Of a DNA stretch of 64,000 nt, positions 26,085 to 39,225 are shown in pieces (within the stretch, counting starts at the first letter, position 1; every line of letters starts with the position of its first letter). Source of the stretch: Steromphala cineraria (taxonomy: Eukaryota; Mollusca; Gastropoda; Trochida; Trochidae); assembly GCA_916613615.1 (NCBI GenBank), contig OU744732.1, forward strand, positions 58,612,727-58,676,726, written 5' to 3'. The translations under genes and the position numbers were made by a program. The notes under the pieces are model-generated. The model was not told the origin of the DNA, searched no databases, and saw only the letters and a program-made list of their open reading frames with translations.

Positions 26085-28524
26085 CTATTGCCAAATAAGT
26101 CCTGGGATTTGACCTTCTTCAACAGATGTTTTATTCAGTTGTGGAGCATTCATAAAGGTGAAGTAAACACCACCTGCTCTCACTCTTGCCACACCCCCTA
26201 TTCCTCTGTCACAATATATATGTGCATAAAACACAACTTTGATGGTGTAAACACGTCCAGCTTTGATTGACATTGGATCAGGAAACATGATGTCATTGAC
26301 AGGACCACTCAGAGTCCAGTCATCGAAACGTGTAGGGCTAGCTATCAAGCTGTCCTGTTCATCGCATACCTCAATCCACATAGTGACGTGTTGTTCTGTT
26401 GCACAACCATACAGTTGACATCCAAGAAGAGTGATGTCCTTATTTGTGGAAAATGATATGGCGTGTCCTCCGCCTTCAAGAGATATGGCAACTGCTCGGA
26501 ATCTGCGTACACTGTGAAAACCTGATGCAGATGGCTCTTCATCTTGGATCATAATTCTTATATCTGACTTGAATGGGCTAATGTCAATAGTTGGCACAAG
26601 AAATCTATTGTTGATGTTCACCGTTTCACCCGATGTCAGTATTCCAGAAGGACAAACAACGGTTGATATGAAGTCCCGAGGCAAACTAAGAAACCGTATC
26701 TCGTACACCATATCCCCAAGGACCTTCCTCATGTTCTCGTGGCTTGGACTCAGACCTTCTCTCTCACATTCTGCTTTGGTCCAGGACAAGACAGCTTCAA
26801 ATACTTGTTGCTCCTTGATGTTAAGATCTTTTGATTTCAGGAAAGTACAAAAACATCCAGAACAGAGCTCGAGAAATCCGGCGGATTTGATTACTTTTGG
26901 GCCTGCTTCGCATAACATCTTCAAAGCTTTTTGTTCTGTCTCTTCATATCCATGACTCTTCTCCAATATTTCACACAGGCTTTCCTCAGACAGAGATGAT
27001 TCAAGGAACGAGACTGACCGAGTTAACAGTGTCTCAACATCATATTTACGTGCAGTATAGAGCAGACCAGCAACATTCTCAGTGTCGATTGTACAGTTGT
27101 CGGTGTAGAGGAATCTGAAAACGAAAAACTTTCCATGTTTGTGCTTTCTACCAAAATATATATTATCTATAGTACAATCAAATGAATATTCAAAATTAAA
27201 CACAGTTAATGTTAACAGAGGCAATGCCAAGGTGAATGTATTATTTATGGTCCATTGTATTCTCAATGACAAAATAGGAAAAAAGCATGCATCATTTAGT
27301 TGATCAAAGTTGATCATTTTCTGCTATTCCAAAGTATTCTTTATCTACAGATTGCTTGAACACATAGGTAAATGTTCTGCCATTGGTAAAAGGACTTGCA
27401 TGCGATGTTCAGATTATTATACATGATATAGCCTTGTGATTATGAAATATTGCCATTTATCATATTCTCATCTTTTCAAGGAAAGCAGTTGCAAATTGAA
27501 AGCTAATTTATTTAAAGAAATGTGATATCGAGGTCGTATGATACAACTAACGAAAATCAAGTCTCTTACGTTATGATTTAACTTTATAATGGTCGATTTT
27601 ATGAACCCAAACACACGCTCAACGTATATCAAACATTTTAAACATTTAACATTCCATAAATCATGCGGCCTGTCAATGCTCATTAAGTGAATATTGAAAT
27701 TTTGTTCCGTTATTAGGGAATAAGAAAATACGGAGATTGTATCCTTCCTGTCTATTTTATATAGTTGTCGAAAAGACATGAAAGATTAACCAATCAAACC
27801 TTTAAGTTTAGAAAGGGTCATTGATCCCATGGACAACATATAAACTTGTTTCAATAAATCAATCAATGCAGGTCTACCTTTTGCATACCTCAGAAAGTTT
27901 GTAAAACATAACGTCTGTGTGTTTTCGTAAATAATGAAATGGAAGGCAATTTTGTTGTGATTTTATTTGAAAATTGATCCTATGAAAATATGCCGACCCC
28001 ATATCGTACGATACGAGTTTTGGCTATCTTTTACTTGTTTGAATATTAGAAATTAGATATGAAGAAATATTTTAATATTAGTTTTTTATTTTAATATCCA
28101 TTGACCGGATTCCGAGAATCCTGTTTTCAGTCTAACAATTATTATTGCACACATTGACACAATATTTTAGGCAGTGATAAAAGATATCTTGTATTGTCAC
28201 CTTGATGCAGAAGTAAGTGAACAAATTTCAGAAAGCAAATGAAAGTTTCACATACCTGAGGAAATCTTTAAACACGTTTTCCCCTATGTCAGGGATAGTT
28301 ATCTCTCCTTGCTCCGCCATACGACCACAGAACATGGCGTGGAAGACACAGCTCCTGCTGGCAAGAACATAGCGGTGAGCTCGGACCACTTGTTTCTCAG
28401 ATCCAACAAGGAAAGTGACGTCAGAGAAATCTTCTGTCTCTAACATGTGTAGGTTACACTCAATGACAGACTTGCCTCGCTGCCAACTGTCGACAAACCC
28501 GGACTGGTTGCTTGATGTCGCCAT
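26085..28524 (-). CDS. BTB-BACK-PHR domain protein, copy 3
   Basis: Coding exons 28524-28256 and 27114-26085 give 432 residues. The intron (28255-27115) has GTATGT and TTTTCAG ends. The domain order is as in copy 2: BTB from about 28 (LETEDFSDVTFLVG), BACK about 125-230, PHR about 280-432. BTB and BACK differ from copy 2 at only a few residues, while the PHR part is closer to copy 4 (shared EVCDEQDSLIA, IQDEEPSAS, QLNKTSVEEG). The acceptor TTTACAG precedes the ATG context (AGAAAAGATGG). All reading frames are intact. Cullin-3 adaptor role is inferred from the family. Confidence 0.9.
27889..27958 (-). pseudogene. Relic BTB exon end inside the intron of copy 3
   Basis: Almost identical to the relic at 18856-18925, with the same frame and AG|GTATGC donor. 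Confidence 0.45.
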
Positions 28525-30810
28525 CTTTTCTCTGTAAACAAAACATTGTTTTGAGCTCCTGGATGTTTTTGATCTGATATTGATTAATTTTAAGTTGAAA
28601 GAGTAAAAGTAGGGAGTAAAACGTTAAATAATTTTAAATCAACGGAGTATGGTGTAATGTCTTTGATGTCGTTAGGTCCTTTAAGTATTTTAAGTTAGTA
28701 CAGTGTCTGCTATAAGAAAATAATATTGTTAAACCAAGTAAGTTGCTAGATATTATTCATGATCCTCATTCAAAAGTTATTGTGAAGTTATCATCGTCGA
28801 CGCTATCCCACACTCGTATTACGGGGTATACCTTTTTTCGCTAATTTTTCCAGAATTTTTATTCATAACTTACTGCTTATACCTTGGGGAACGTATTTTG
28901 ACATTTTCACTTTCAATGTCAAAGGTCAAGTTGAAGAGTAATAAAATTATTAAAAGATTATTTGTATACACGATAACTTGAAAAGCTTCTGTGCTATGAA
29001 CCTCTTTTTTGGTAAATATTATCTTTGGAGAAGTACAAAACTTGAGAAAGGTTTTGGGTACAAACTTTCAAGGTCAAGGCCACAGCACTTCACATAATTC
29101 ATTACATTATTGTTCTCATTTAAGACTGTTAATTGGATGTGTGTGTCAATGTCACTATAAAATGTCCAATTTGCTGAGGCCTGTTGAAGGTGGAACAGGA
29201 GGATGCAACGCCCAGTATCTTCATATAGATATCATCGAATTTCAACTTTTGAAAAGAGCATTAAGTCAAAAATCGTTACAGCTACAGAAAAATGTAGTAT
29301 TTGCAGAGACTATTGTACTCAATTAAATCTCGTTCAAACCAACCCTCAACAGTTTTATTATACAGCAAGGCTTCAATCAACTATACCACCTTATACCAAC
29401 ACATGTTTATATTCCTACAAGCTTAATGTTACATTTAAAAGTATATTGTAATTATTAGTCATATAAACAGCAATATAAAAAAAATGATGTAATTGCACTA
29501 TTAAAGGGAAACTATTTCATATTATCTATGTACAAGACATTGGAGTAGACAAGGTTTTTTAAAAATACACTATTTATTATATACTATTATTCATCATTAT
29601 TCAAACATTCAGTAATAGTACCGACTAAGATGGAGGTGTTTAAGTAAGATAAACCCTCGCGCACGTGAATCATGAACGCCCTGACAAAGTTATCAAATAT
29701 TATAACTTTTGGCATTTAGCACTTTCCTGTAAAATAATTGATTGAAATGATGTCATTGTTTCAGGGGCAGGATAGTGCAGTGGTACACGTGTTCGGATCA
29801 GGAGGTCCGAGGATCGAATCCCGCAAGTGGCCTCACAACTTTGTCTGCAGTAGAGAACTGTTCTACATGCAGCAAAGTTTGGGTGCAATTCTACACTGAA
29901 TTCGGTGGTGTACCATCCATGCCGAGGGTTGGACTAAACACATCGTTATGATATTTCACTGAATTAAAGTGTAATAAGATAAAATAATTCCAAACAGCCC
30001 TTCATAATCAACACTTGGGAACAAGGAGGTCATAACTTTTCTGGAATGTTTTTGATACGAAAAGGGACCATATTTTTCATTGATCTTAACTAATAGATCA
30101 TTGTCTTTATTAACTAACGTTTTCATTACTTAATATTTTAAGAAATAAATTTTGAATTAAAACTTATTTTCTGAAAAAAAGACATAATACACCTATTGAA
30201 TTAAAATACAGATATTTCACAGTTTACAAATTCATTTGAAAATAAAAGTGTAGGCCTACTTTCAAACAATAACTATTTACCTCTCTCTGGCCTATTTTAA
30301 AACATCTTGATCAAATCGTTGTGACACGATATTCGTTTGTCAATCACAGATTCAAAAACATATTTGAGATGTACCTTCTTTCTCTTTGTACAATACTTGT
30401 CTCTTAGATAGGAATAAAGGTTATTTTCAAATCCACCAGACAAAATCAAATATATATTTGGAATAACACAATCCGTACTATTCCAGATAATCCCAAATAT
30501 AACATTGTTACATTTGTTCACTATCTAAATGGCATTTATCTCTAATACATTTAGCTTTGGGAGCTGTTACAATTAACATCAACTTAGAGGGGTAATGAAT
30601 GTAGGAAAAGAGGCAGTAGCACGTTTTTAGGGAGAATATAAGGTGATGTTAAGGAAAATTAAACGTTCCAATTGAAAGACAATGTATTTAAAGTAAATAG
30701 AGCAGTAACAATTCAAATATATAACGTAAATTTTAGCCATGCGATTACTTTTTCTTACACAAAATGAATTAAAGGTGTTCACACAAAATGGCCATCAATG
30801 GATTTTATGT
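28525..30810. repeat. Upstream block of unit 3
   Basis: Parallel to 3673-5938 and 19491-22060. TTAA at 28681-28684 is uninterrupted. It contains a full SINE (29764-29985). No gene seen. Confidence 0.6.
29764..29985 (+). repeat. tRNA-derived SINE, unit 3
   Basis: Best-preserved copy of the 4911 family. Its B box is GGATCGAATCC and its A-box region TAGTGCAGTGGTA. Confidence 0.65.
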
Positions 30811-31877
30811 ATATTCAATCTTTATTCCTTTGCAGTGGAGGCCATAGTCTACATTTTTGGATTTACAGAGCGGTACATGTGTATAATTACAAACAATACG
30901 ATAAACAAACACTTGCAATATATTAGTGGCGTAACAATTTATCTGTAAGAGTCATTGCACTGTGTATAAAAATTGATAAGTTCTGGACAACATCTTGTTT
31001 GTCTTCAGACATAAGCATATTGAATTTATTTAAAGTTGGGCTTGAATAGAAATAATACGGTAAATACAAACGCCTTAGATGTTGGTAACATTTACATACG
31101 AGCAAGAAATGAAATTCATTTTCAATAAAGTTATCTTTGCATAAAGTACATAATCTATTTTGTCTGGGTTGGTTAGAATAACGACCGGTTTCAATTTGGA
31201 GGCGATGTGAGGCACATCTGAATCTGGCAAGAGATGATCGAAACTTTGATAATGATAAATTTGTTATATAAAATTCAACACGAAACTTGAATTTAAAACA
31301 AGAATAGAACGAATACTTTGAACTATTTACAAGTGATGAGTACCATTCCTGTTCATAATTTACTTTAAGTCTAAACAAAAATTCTGATAAGAATTTATCA
31401 ACATTATTCAAATTGTGTTGTTGTTCCCAAATATATCCAAATCCAAAGGTGTAGAGAATATTCTTAACTGTTGATGCCCAGTTTGTTTTACCATTTACAG
31501 AATCTAAAAATAACATATTATAACATTTCTTTACAAATCTTGAATCTGGCATTTTACATATTTTACACCAGTATTTAACAGCCTTTTTGTAAGCACATAT
31601 ATACATAGGATAACGTCCACATTCTCCCCTAACAACATGGTTCGATGTGGACCGTTTCACATTTAAAAATCGTTTACTACAAAACATATGTACAATTTCC
31701 ACTTCTTTGAATTTATCAACTCCCCAAATCTCGGCTCCATACAGAAGAATGGGATTGATTTTAGTGTCAAATATTTTGAAAAATAAGTTATGGGGTAATG
31801 GATTTAACATGAAGAGAGATTTGAAAATACCATATGCAATTCGTTTGGCTTGCAAAGCCGCGTTACTGACATGGGGA
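30811..31877 (-). mobile_element. 5'-truncated LINE, C-terminal reverse transcriptase fragment
   Basis: An open frame of about 318 codons covers the end of a non-LTR retrotransposon ORF2. The thumb-like DTKINPILLYGAEIWG comes first, and later a zinc-binding tail C-x2-C-x9-H-x4-C (LCTLCKDNFIENEFHFLLVC). The 3' end reads GGAATAAAGATTGAATAT on the minus strand. It is flanked by GATTTTATGT at 30801-30810 and 31878-31887, a 10-bp target-site duplication; units 1 and 2 have one copy of that word. The frame continues about 29 codons into host DNA upstream, so the first Met is not an element start. Endonuclease and catalytic RT parts are missing, so it is not mobile by itself. Confidence 0.9.
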
Positions 31878-32081
31878 GATTTTATGTGAATCTTCATACT
31901 TTGCCCTCTGACTATGGATAATTGGTTTGTGTTATGAGATTTTTTGACACTGTCAAAATAATACATTTAGTATAAACTTACAATTATCAGTAAAGATGTT
32001 GAAATATATAATTATCAAGACACGCGATACTGCCCCTTTATCTACCGCTTGTTCGATTTCCATTTTTCTGAATGGCGAAAT

Positions 32082-32190
32082 GGGCGAGTTGGTTGCCTGT
32101 TGATCATTGTCACTTTATGGTCATTGCTGGCGGTGTGCCCGACTCTGAGGGTGTGGGTGTGGGTGTGGGTGTGGGTGTGGGTATGGGTGC
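32082..32190 (+). repeat. SINE head with GTGGGT expansion
   Basis: Paralogue of 6132-6212 and 22267-22345. At the B-box position (GTGGGTACAAG in the relatives) this copy has a run of GTGGGT/GTGTGG hexamers at about 32149-32188. Confidence 0.55.
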
Positions 32191-32256
32191 TAAATATAGC
32201 ATTGTTAAACATATCAATTAAATTCATATCGTTTCATAAACAAAATCGGATATCAG

Positions 32257-32332
32257 ATATCTCTCAGGCTGAACAAGTAGAGTGAAGAACTCTCAACATG
32301 GAGGTCCAGGGTTTGATCCCGGTGGAGATGGT
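32257..32332 (+). repeat. tRNA-derived SINE head, unit 3
   Basis: Paralogue of 6298-6375. The B box has lost one base (GGGTTTGATCCC). Confidence 0.5.
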
Positions 32333-34032
32333 TACATAATTAACAGGACACTTTTATGAATGGTTGCCATGGACAACGATATCTTTGTAAATATGTATAT
32401 GAATATTAAGTCTTTAGATTTAAGTCACAGATTTAAAAGATTTCTTACCTAAAAAGTATTTTGTCTAACATTGCTTTTTCGTTATAGGGACTAATAGAAA
32501 CGTGTTATTATTAATATACTACAGGTATTAGGTCAGTCAGAATACTCCATCAAAGGGGTCTACCTAAAGTCGGACGTACAGTGGAAGGGAGGTAACTCTG
32601 TAAGGTTTAATTCTCTTGATAAATCAATGTAACAGTGTTGTGTAGCGTATGTGATGAATATATATTCATGTAGGTATAATGGACAGTTTCCAGTTACATG
32701 TATACTTTAGTTCAATTAAGTTAGTATATGTATGTTTCTTTTTTTCGAAAGTAATATGACAAAGAGACGATATCCACTTTTCGCTTTTTGCACCAATCGT
32801 TGCACATTGAATTGAAATCTATAAACAATCAAGAATGTCTTTCTAAAGCCTTCAAAGACTCTTTACTACTATCGATTTGTAGACTGAATTCAGCATTATG
32901 ATATTAAAAATTGAATATCAATATAAAAGGAAAAACTAATACCAAAGTATTTGACGAGTAAATAAATGTTCTCTTTTCAAACATAAATTTAACATATTAT
33001 ATTTCATTACTTCACAACACACAGATACTTTTCTTAAATAGTAAACAGTATTTCAATACGATAATTAAAAATATGTTGAATATTTTTCTGAAAATAAATA
33101 CTAATTACTTTGAACTTAAAGTTGTTTATCAATAAAGTTACTTTTGTTTAATACAGATACATTAATACAAATCGTGAACTGCACAATTAATTGTTATAAA
33201 GCATAGTTCATAGGTTAATTTTGAAAAATATTTTTATCTGAAGAATATCGACTTTTTATGTACTTTGTTGATAAAGTAACTCCTTCCCCATGATAACACA
33301 GTGTACCAGAAACTTACTTGTATTGATGGCAGAACTATTATATTGTTATTACTTGTTTACTATTCTATTAAGTTACGTATACAGTACTCGTTCACAACAC
33401 TTTAGCCTTTCGGACCTGCAATGAAAGGGAGGTAACTCTGTAAGGTATCTCAGTAAATAATCACTCCTAGTGCCGGGCGCATGTAGGTCATCCTTGGCCC
33501 ATACTTCGCCCTTAATTTCACCTACCTACCTACCTACCTACCTCAGTCAATTTCATATAAAATATCTTGCACAATGATCCTATTTTAAAAAAATACAACT
33601 GTCGATCTATATATATTGGGATTGCTGCTAATGTAAACAGCAGATATTTGTTGTTACTGACAGGTTAACAAATTTATGTAGATACATGCAAGGACAATAC
33701 AACCTTAGACGTAAGTCAAAATTTATTCAAAATGCTGATTTTTTTTCACAATTTTAAAAGTAATTTGAAATGATGTTTACTTAAAATCAATGAATTATTT
33801 TTGTCTCTCGCGCCTTTTATCACATTAGATATATCGGATGTTTTTACTTGAGAATTTTACATTTTGATGAATCATATTAATAACGTACCTACCTTCTCTT
33901 CATACAATTGATTACTTGTCTTATAGATATGGATAAACATTATTTTCAAATCCATCGACCAAAAGATCATTTAAATCCATATTGTTTTAATGGAAAACAC
34001 CAAGATTATTTGATATTATGTATTTAACTCAC
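32333..34032. repeat. Upstream block of unit 3, distal part
   Basis: Parallel to 22503-24282 and to 9339-10642, with GGGAGGTAACTCTG at about 32587 and 33427 and a short (CTAC)n at about 33520-33543. No gene seen. Confidence 0.6.
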
Positions 34033-34200
34033 CTTAAACACACAAAGAAGGGAGAGAGCTGTGTGGTGTGATGTATTTGGTGTGACGCAAATGGAGTTTC
34101 CAGGAATGTACGTTCTCTTTGTCAACTTCCTGGTTGAAGTTTATGATTTTATGGACGCTTCCTAACATATCACACACACACTCATGTTAAGGTGTATAGG
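34033..34200 (-). promoter_or_regulatory. Probable non-coding leader exon of BTB copy 3
   Basis: Same minus-strand block and AAG|GTGAGT donor as at 24283, 5.5 kb upstream of the copy-3 ATG. Limits are approximate. Confidence 0.35.
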
Positions 34201-35745
34201 ACGTACAGCCTTTTTATGTCGCTCCACTAGTGTTGGCTGTCATGCAGAGGTACAACATCGTTCATGCATTGTTAACTTATCACTAACAGTAGTGAACTTT
34301 TCAGTAGTCGCCGGAGACAAATGATGATTATTTTTTTTGGCACAAAATATATAAGTAAAACATTAGCTTCATAATATACGGAAAACAATTAGCTGAGTGA
34401 CAATGATACAATTTCATACTGTGTACTGCTTGATAATTAATGCTCAATGCAGTTTAATAACTAAATTTAAAAAAAACAAAAAAACAACACTTAATTAAAA
34501 TTTGACGTGACACAATTTTACTTATCAATAAACTTGATTTTCACATATTATATGTTGTTCTTGATGATGAAATTCTTTGAACGATGATTTAACTCTTGTT
34601 CTTATCTGTTGGAGAATACGACAACATAAACTGGAAATATTTTCATTTTAAAATCTTGCATAATTAGATGTAAATAAATTCAAATGAAGCGTGTACATTC
34701 TTTTTCTTGCCAATTTTTTGCACTGCATTTTTCTCTTTTTGTTTGAAATACATATTTCCCCCATCAACTTCGGGTGGAAGTATTGCAATTGATGGAATGT
34801 GAATGGCTCCAACAAAACAAATATAACTGTCCTATATAAAAATACATTATCCTAGGGTTAACAGCATTTCACAACAATATAGTCGAAAAATTCAAAATAA
34901 ACAAAAATAAGATTCTATTTAGCAACCTTTATCAATCCACAATCAAACAAAATACATGTTGAATTTGTACAACTAATTCGAGAAATGAAAATTGTTGAAA
35001 GATTTACCTTAATGGACAATCTTGAGGAACCTCTGTTTAACTTTAACTGTTCGGTAAAACCTCTGTTTAACTTCGGTATATTTCCATTTTTTCAGATTCA
35101 ATGTCAAAGCTAAGTCCGTTTTACAATTTCAATGAATCAGAAGACTAAGGTAAATAGAGGATACTAAACGAAAATCCATTTAATACCATTTTGATTAAAC
35201 ATGCTAATGAATTTGTATCAAATATAGTTTTTAATTGAAGGAAGTTAAGTATTTTGTTATTTCTTGCCAGTAAAGTTCATAAACAAATGCCGACAGTATG
35301 CTAAAACTGATATTTCCGCGGCCAATATGACGGCGTGATTACACTGTGACGTTATATACACTACATGCACTGTGACGTTATACTTGCATTGTGGTATAAC
35401 ACTTGTTAAATATTGCTGTACAAATATTACACCTCAGCATCTTACACAGGGCGGTTAATGCTAAGTTAGTTGTTACTGCCTATCGCCACAGGAACCTGAT
35501 ATAACTAATGAACACGAACATTTTCCAACATATGAGTGAAGTGCTGATAAAAATACAAAGCAAGTTCATTTATTGTTTCACTGGATTATCAGGAACTGGA
35601 GGTCCTTCTATGTGATATACAGCTGTTCTATCATCTTAAAACATGGAAAAGTTTGTAACTTGATAAAAGTTGGAGAACTGTGACCTTATCTTGGCCTGTT
35701 AGTGTGTTTAAACTGTATACACACTACTTGGCAAGAATATCAGTA
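34201..35745. repeat. Unit 3/unit 4 junction and 3' flank of copy 4
   Basis: Parallel to 24461-26084 with small deletions, for example the missing AAACAAGCGAAACGAG word near 35220. No gene seen. Confidence 0.55.
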
Positions 35746-38017
35746 CTATTGCCAAATAAGTCCTGGGATTTGACCTTCTTCAACAGATGTTTTATTCAGT
35801 TGTGGAGCATTCATAAAGGTGAAGTAAACACCACCTGCTCTCACTCTTGTCACACCCCCTATTCCTCTGACACAATATATATGTGCATAAAACACAACTT
35901 TGATGGTGTAAACACGTCCAGCTTTGATTGACATTGGATCAGGAAACATGATGTCATTGACAGGACCACTCAGAGTCCAGTCATCGAAACGTGTAGGGGG
36001 AGCTATCAAGCTGTCCTGTTCATCGCATACCTCAATCCACATAGTGACGTGTTGTTCTGTTGCACAACCATACAGTTGACATCCAAGAAGAGTGATGTCC
36101 TTATTTGTGGAAAATGATATGGCGTGTCCTCCGCCTTCAAGAGATATGGCAACTGCTCGGAATCTGCGTACACTGTGAAAACCTGATGCAGATGGCTCTT
36201 CATCTTGGATCATAATTCTTATATCTGACTTGAATGGGCTAATGTCAATAGTTGGCACAAGAAATCTTATGTCGATGTTTGAATGTTTCTGCCATGTCAG
36301 TATTTCAGAAGGACCAACAACGGCGGCTATGAAGTCCGGAGACAAACTAAGAAACCGTATCTCATACACCATCTCACCCAGGACCTTCCTCATGTTCTCG
36401 TGGCTTGGACTCAGACCTTCTCTCTCACATTCTGCTTTGGTCCAGGACAAGACAGCTTCAAATACTTGTTGCTCCTTGATGTTAAGATTGTTTGATTTCA
36501 GGAATGTCTCAAAACATTCAGAACAGAGTTCGAGAAATCCTGCGGTTTTGATTACTTTTGGGCCTGCTTCGGCTAACATCTTCAGAGCTTTTTGTTCAGT
36601 CTCTTCATATCCATGACTCTTCTCCAATATTTCACACAGGTTTTCCTCAGATAGAGATGTTTCAAGGAAGGCGGCTGACTGACTTAACAGTGATTCAACA
36701 TTATATTTTCGTGCAGTATAGAGAAGGCCAGCAACATTCCCAGTGTTGATTGAACAGTTATCAGTGTAGAGGAATCTGAAAACGAAAAACTTTCCATGTT
36801 TGTGCTTTCTACCCAAATATATATTATCTATAGTACAATCAAATGAATATTCAAAATTAAACACAGTTAATGTTAACAGAGGCAATGCCAAAGTGAATGT
36901 ATTATTTATGGTCCATTGTATTCTTAATGACAAAATAGGAAAAAAACATGCATCATTTAGTTGATAAAAGTTGATCTTTTTCTGTTATTCTAAAGCATTT
37001 TTAGTCTACAGATTGCTTGAAAACATAGTAAAATTTTCTGCCATTGGTTAAAGGTCTTTCATGCGATGTTCAAATTATCATACATGATATAGCCTTGTGA
37101 TTATGAAATATTGCCATTTATCATTTTCTCATCGTCTCAAGGAAAGCAGTTGCATCTTTGCAAGTTAATTTATTTTAAAAAAATGTGATATCGAGGTCGT
37201 ATGATGAATCAAACCTCTTTCGTTGTGATTAAACTTCATAATGGTCGATTTTATGAACCCAAACATACCCTCAACGTATAATAAATGTTTAAACATTTAA
37301 CATTCCATAAATCATGCGGCCTTTCATTATTCATTAAGTGAATATCGAAATTTTGTCTATTTTATATAGTTGTCGAAAACATGAAAGATTAACCTTAATT
37401 TAGAAAGGGTCATTGATCCCATGGACAACATATAATCTTGTTTCAATAAATCAATCATTGCAGGTCTACCATTTGCATACCTCAGAATATCTGTAAAACA
37501 TAACGTCTGTGCGACATCGTAAATAATGAAAAGGAAGGTATTAGCCGTTAGAATGATTGCAACATTGACCGGATTCCGAGAATCCTGTTTTCATTTTAAC
37601 AATGATAATTACACACATTGACACAATTTTTAGGCAGTTATAAGTCATGTTATTGATGCCCAAAAGAAACAAAATACATCTTGTATTATCACCTTGATGC
37701 AGAAGTAAGTGAACAAACTTTCAGAACGCAGATGAAAGTTTCACATACCTGAGGAAATCTTTAAACACGTTTTCTCCTATATCAGGGATAGTTATCTCCC
37801 CTTGCTCCGCCATACGACCACAGAACATGGCGTGGAAGACACAGCTCCTACTGACAAGAACATAGCTGTGAGCTCGGACCACGTGTTTCTCAGATCCAAC
37901 AAGGAAAGTGACGTCAGTGAAATCTTCTGTCTCTAACATGTGTAAGTTACACTCAATGACAGACTTGCTTCACTGCCAACTGCCGGATAATCCTGATATA
38001 GTGCTGCACGTCGCCAT
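35746..38017 (-). pseudogene. BTB-BACK-PHR protein, copy 4, with in-frame TGA at codon 16
   Basis: The exon plan matches copies 2 and 3: 38017-37749 and 36775-35746, with GTATGT and TTTTCAG intron ends. Codon 16 (37972-37970) is TGA where the other copies have CGA (Arg after S-W-Q), a CpG-type change. A downstream Met at codon 27 (37939) begins just before the BTB core (LETEDFTDVTFLVG), so a shortened 406-residue protein remains possible. The rest is fully open: BACK, then PHR ending EEGQIPGLIWQ. The BTB and BACK regions are diverged (for example SINTGNVAGLLYTARKYNVE), while the PHR region is nearly identical to copy 3. It could be a recent pseudogene, an allele, or an N-terminally trimmed working gene. 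Confidence 0.75.
37481..37545 (-). pseudogene. Relic BTB exon end inside the intron of copy 4
   Basis: The frame reads I-I-Y-D-V-A-Q-T-L-C-F-T-D-I-L-R up to AG|GTATGC. The frame and phase are kept although several bases differ from the relics in copies 2 and 3. Confidence 0.45.
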
Positions 38018-39225
38018 ATCTCTGAAATATTTAACATTGTGAATAATTAATATTTTAGAAAACATTCCCCGTAAACGCCTTTTGCCACCGTGTATAAAAA
38101 AGACTTTGTCAATTCTTTGATATGATAGATTTGATAAGATAAAGATCCGTGTTATAATTCAGGTACTCAATGCTCTAAGAAGGATTACCCTACATACACT
38201 CAACACATTCAATAAAGCATGCCGATTGTGCTTTAACCACAATACACACTGCACAATACGTGTCAAACAAATCAGTCTTTAAGCGTATTTTAACATTTTT
38301 AGTTTTAGAATAAATAAACAATAGCTTTGGATTTCTTATAGTGCAGATATTGTATCTTGAATATGAAAAGACCAAAAATGTATTCTAAATGAGACATATC
38401 TTTCACAATTCTTCACTGAAGGGTACACAAGTAGGACGTATTTCTAAGTTGTCACAATGCATGACAAAAACTGATCAAAATAATATGCAAATGAGCTTGT
38501 CACATGATGCACTCGTATTCATTGTATGACAAACATAAAACCGGTTTGCTTCCATGGTTGCTAAGAAGACTGGTCTTCATGAATGTATTCACAGCCCTAT
38601 CCATATACGTTCGCGGTCGGTCATGCACTGCAAGGGGGGTAATTATATAAAGTTGGCTGGTCCCGTTCAAATTGAAAACTCAACAATATAAAATTCATGT
38701 GATCTTCAGGCAAAAAATACTTGAATCTCAAACAACAATAAATGATACGGACAATTTATTAATGTTTGATCCAAAACAATCTAGATCACTTCCTTAACAT
38801 GGTCGTTTGAAAATTGATAAAAACAGTTGAAAATCCGCTGAAAATAACTTTTGAAAACTGCGATTGTAAAAAACGATTTTGTTTCAGATTTGTATAATCA
38901 AATTCATATTTACTTCAAAATCACCACAAAGAAAAAATCATTCAATTTCGTCATTTCCAGTTAAGAGTCTTGAACAAATTCTAAAAAGTTTGAAAACCTT
39001 TTGCGTATGTCATCATTCTCTTTCTATCAACATTTTGCCAGCTTTGAAGTTATAGTGAAAATATTGTTATCCAATTTCAAGTAAAATTTTATAATAGGCA
39101 CCTCCTTTTCTTCTGAATTAATAACTTTAAAACTCAAAACATATGTTAAATAAAAAAAAATTCCAGCATCATGTTATGTGAGTTAATATTAACATGTACT
39201 TAAGACAAAGTGTGTTCACACTTAC
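38018..39225. other. Upstream DNA of copy 4, not shared with other units
   Basis: Homology with the other units stops close to the ATG of copy 4 (acceptor ATTTCAG at about 38024). The rest is AT-rich with no gene recognised; it includes a single GGGGGGTAAT word near 38634. Confidence 0.45.

Noticed and set aside
26345..26542. 65-codon minus frames beginning MKSHLHQVF in copies 2-4
   Set aside because: Second frame inside the PHR exon; the real frame is fully explained.
26569..26955. Plus-strand 128-codon frame, with relatives at 2700, 17698, 36230 and 61365
   Set aside because: Antisense of the conserved BACK region of the BTB genes; it changes with the sense coding constraint and has no features of its own.
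32042..32285. Frames coding His-Thr or Val-Trp runs
   Set aside because: Translation of the GTGGGT/GTGTGG hexamer run.
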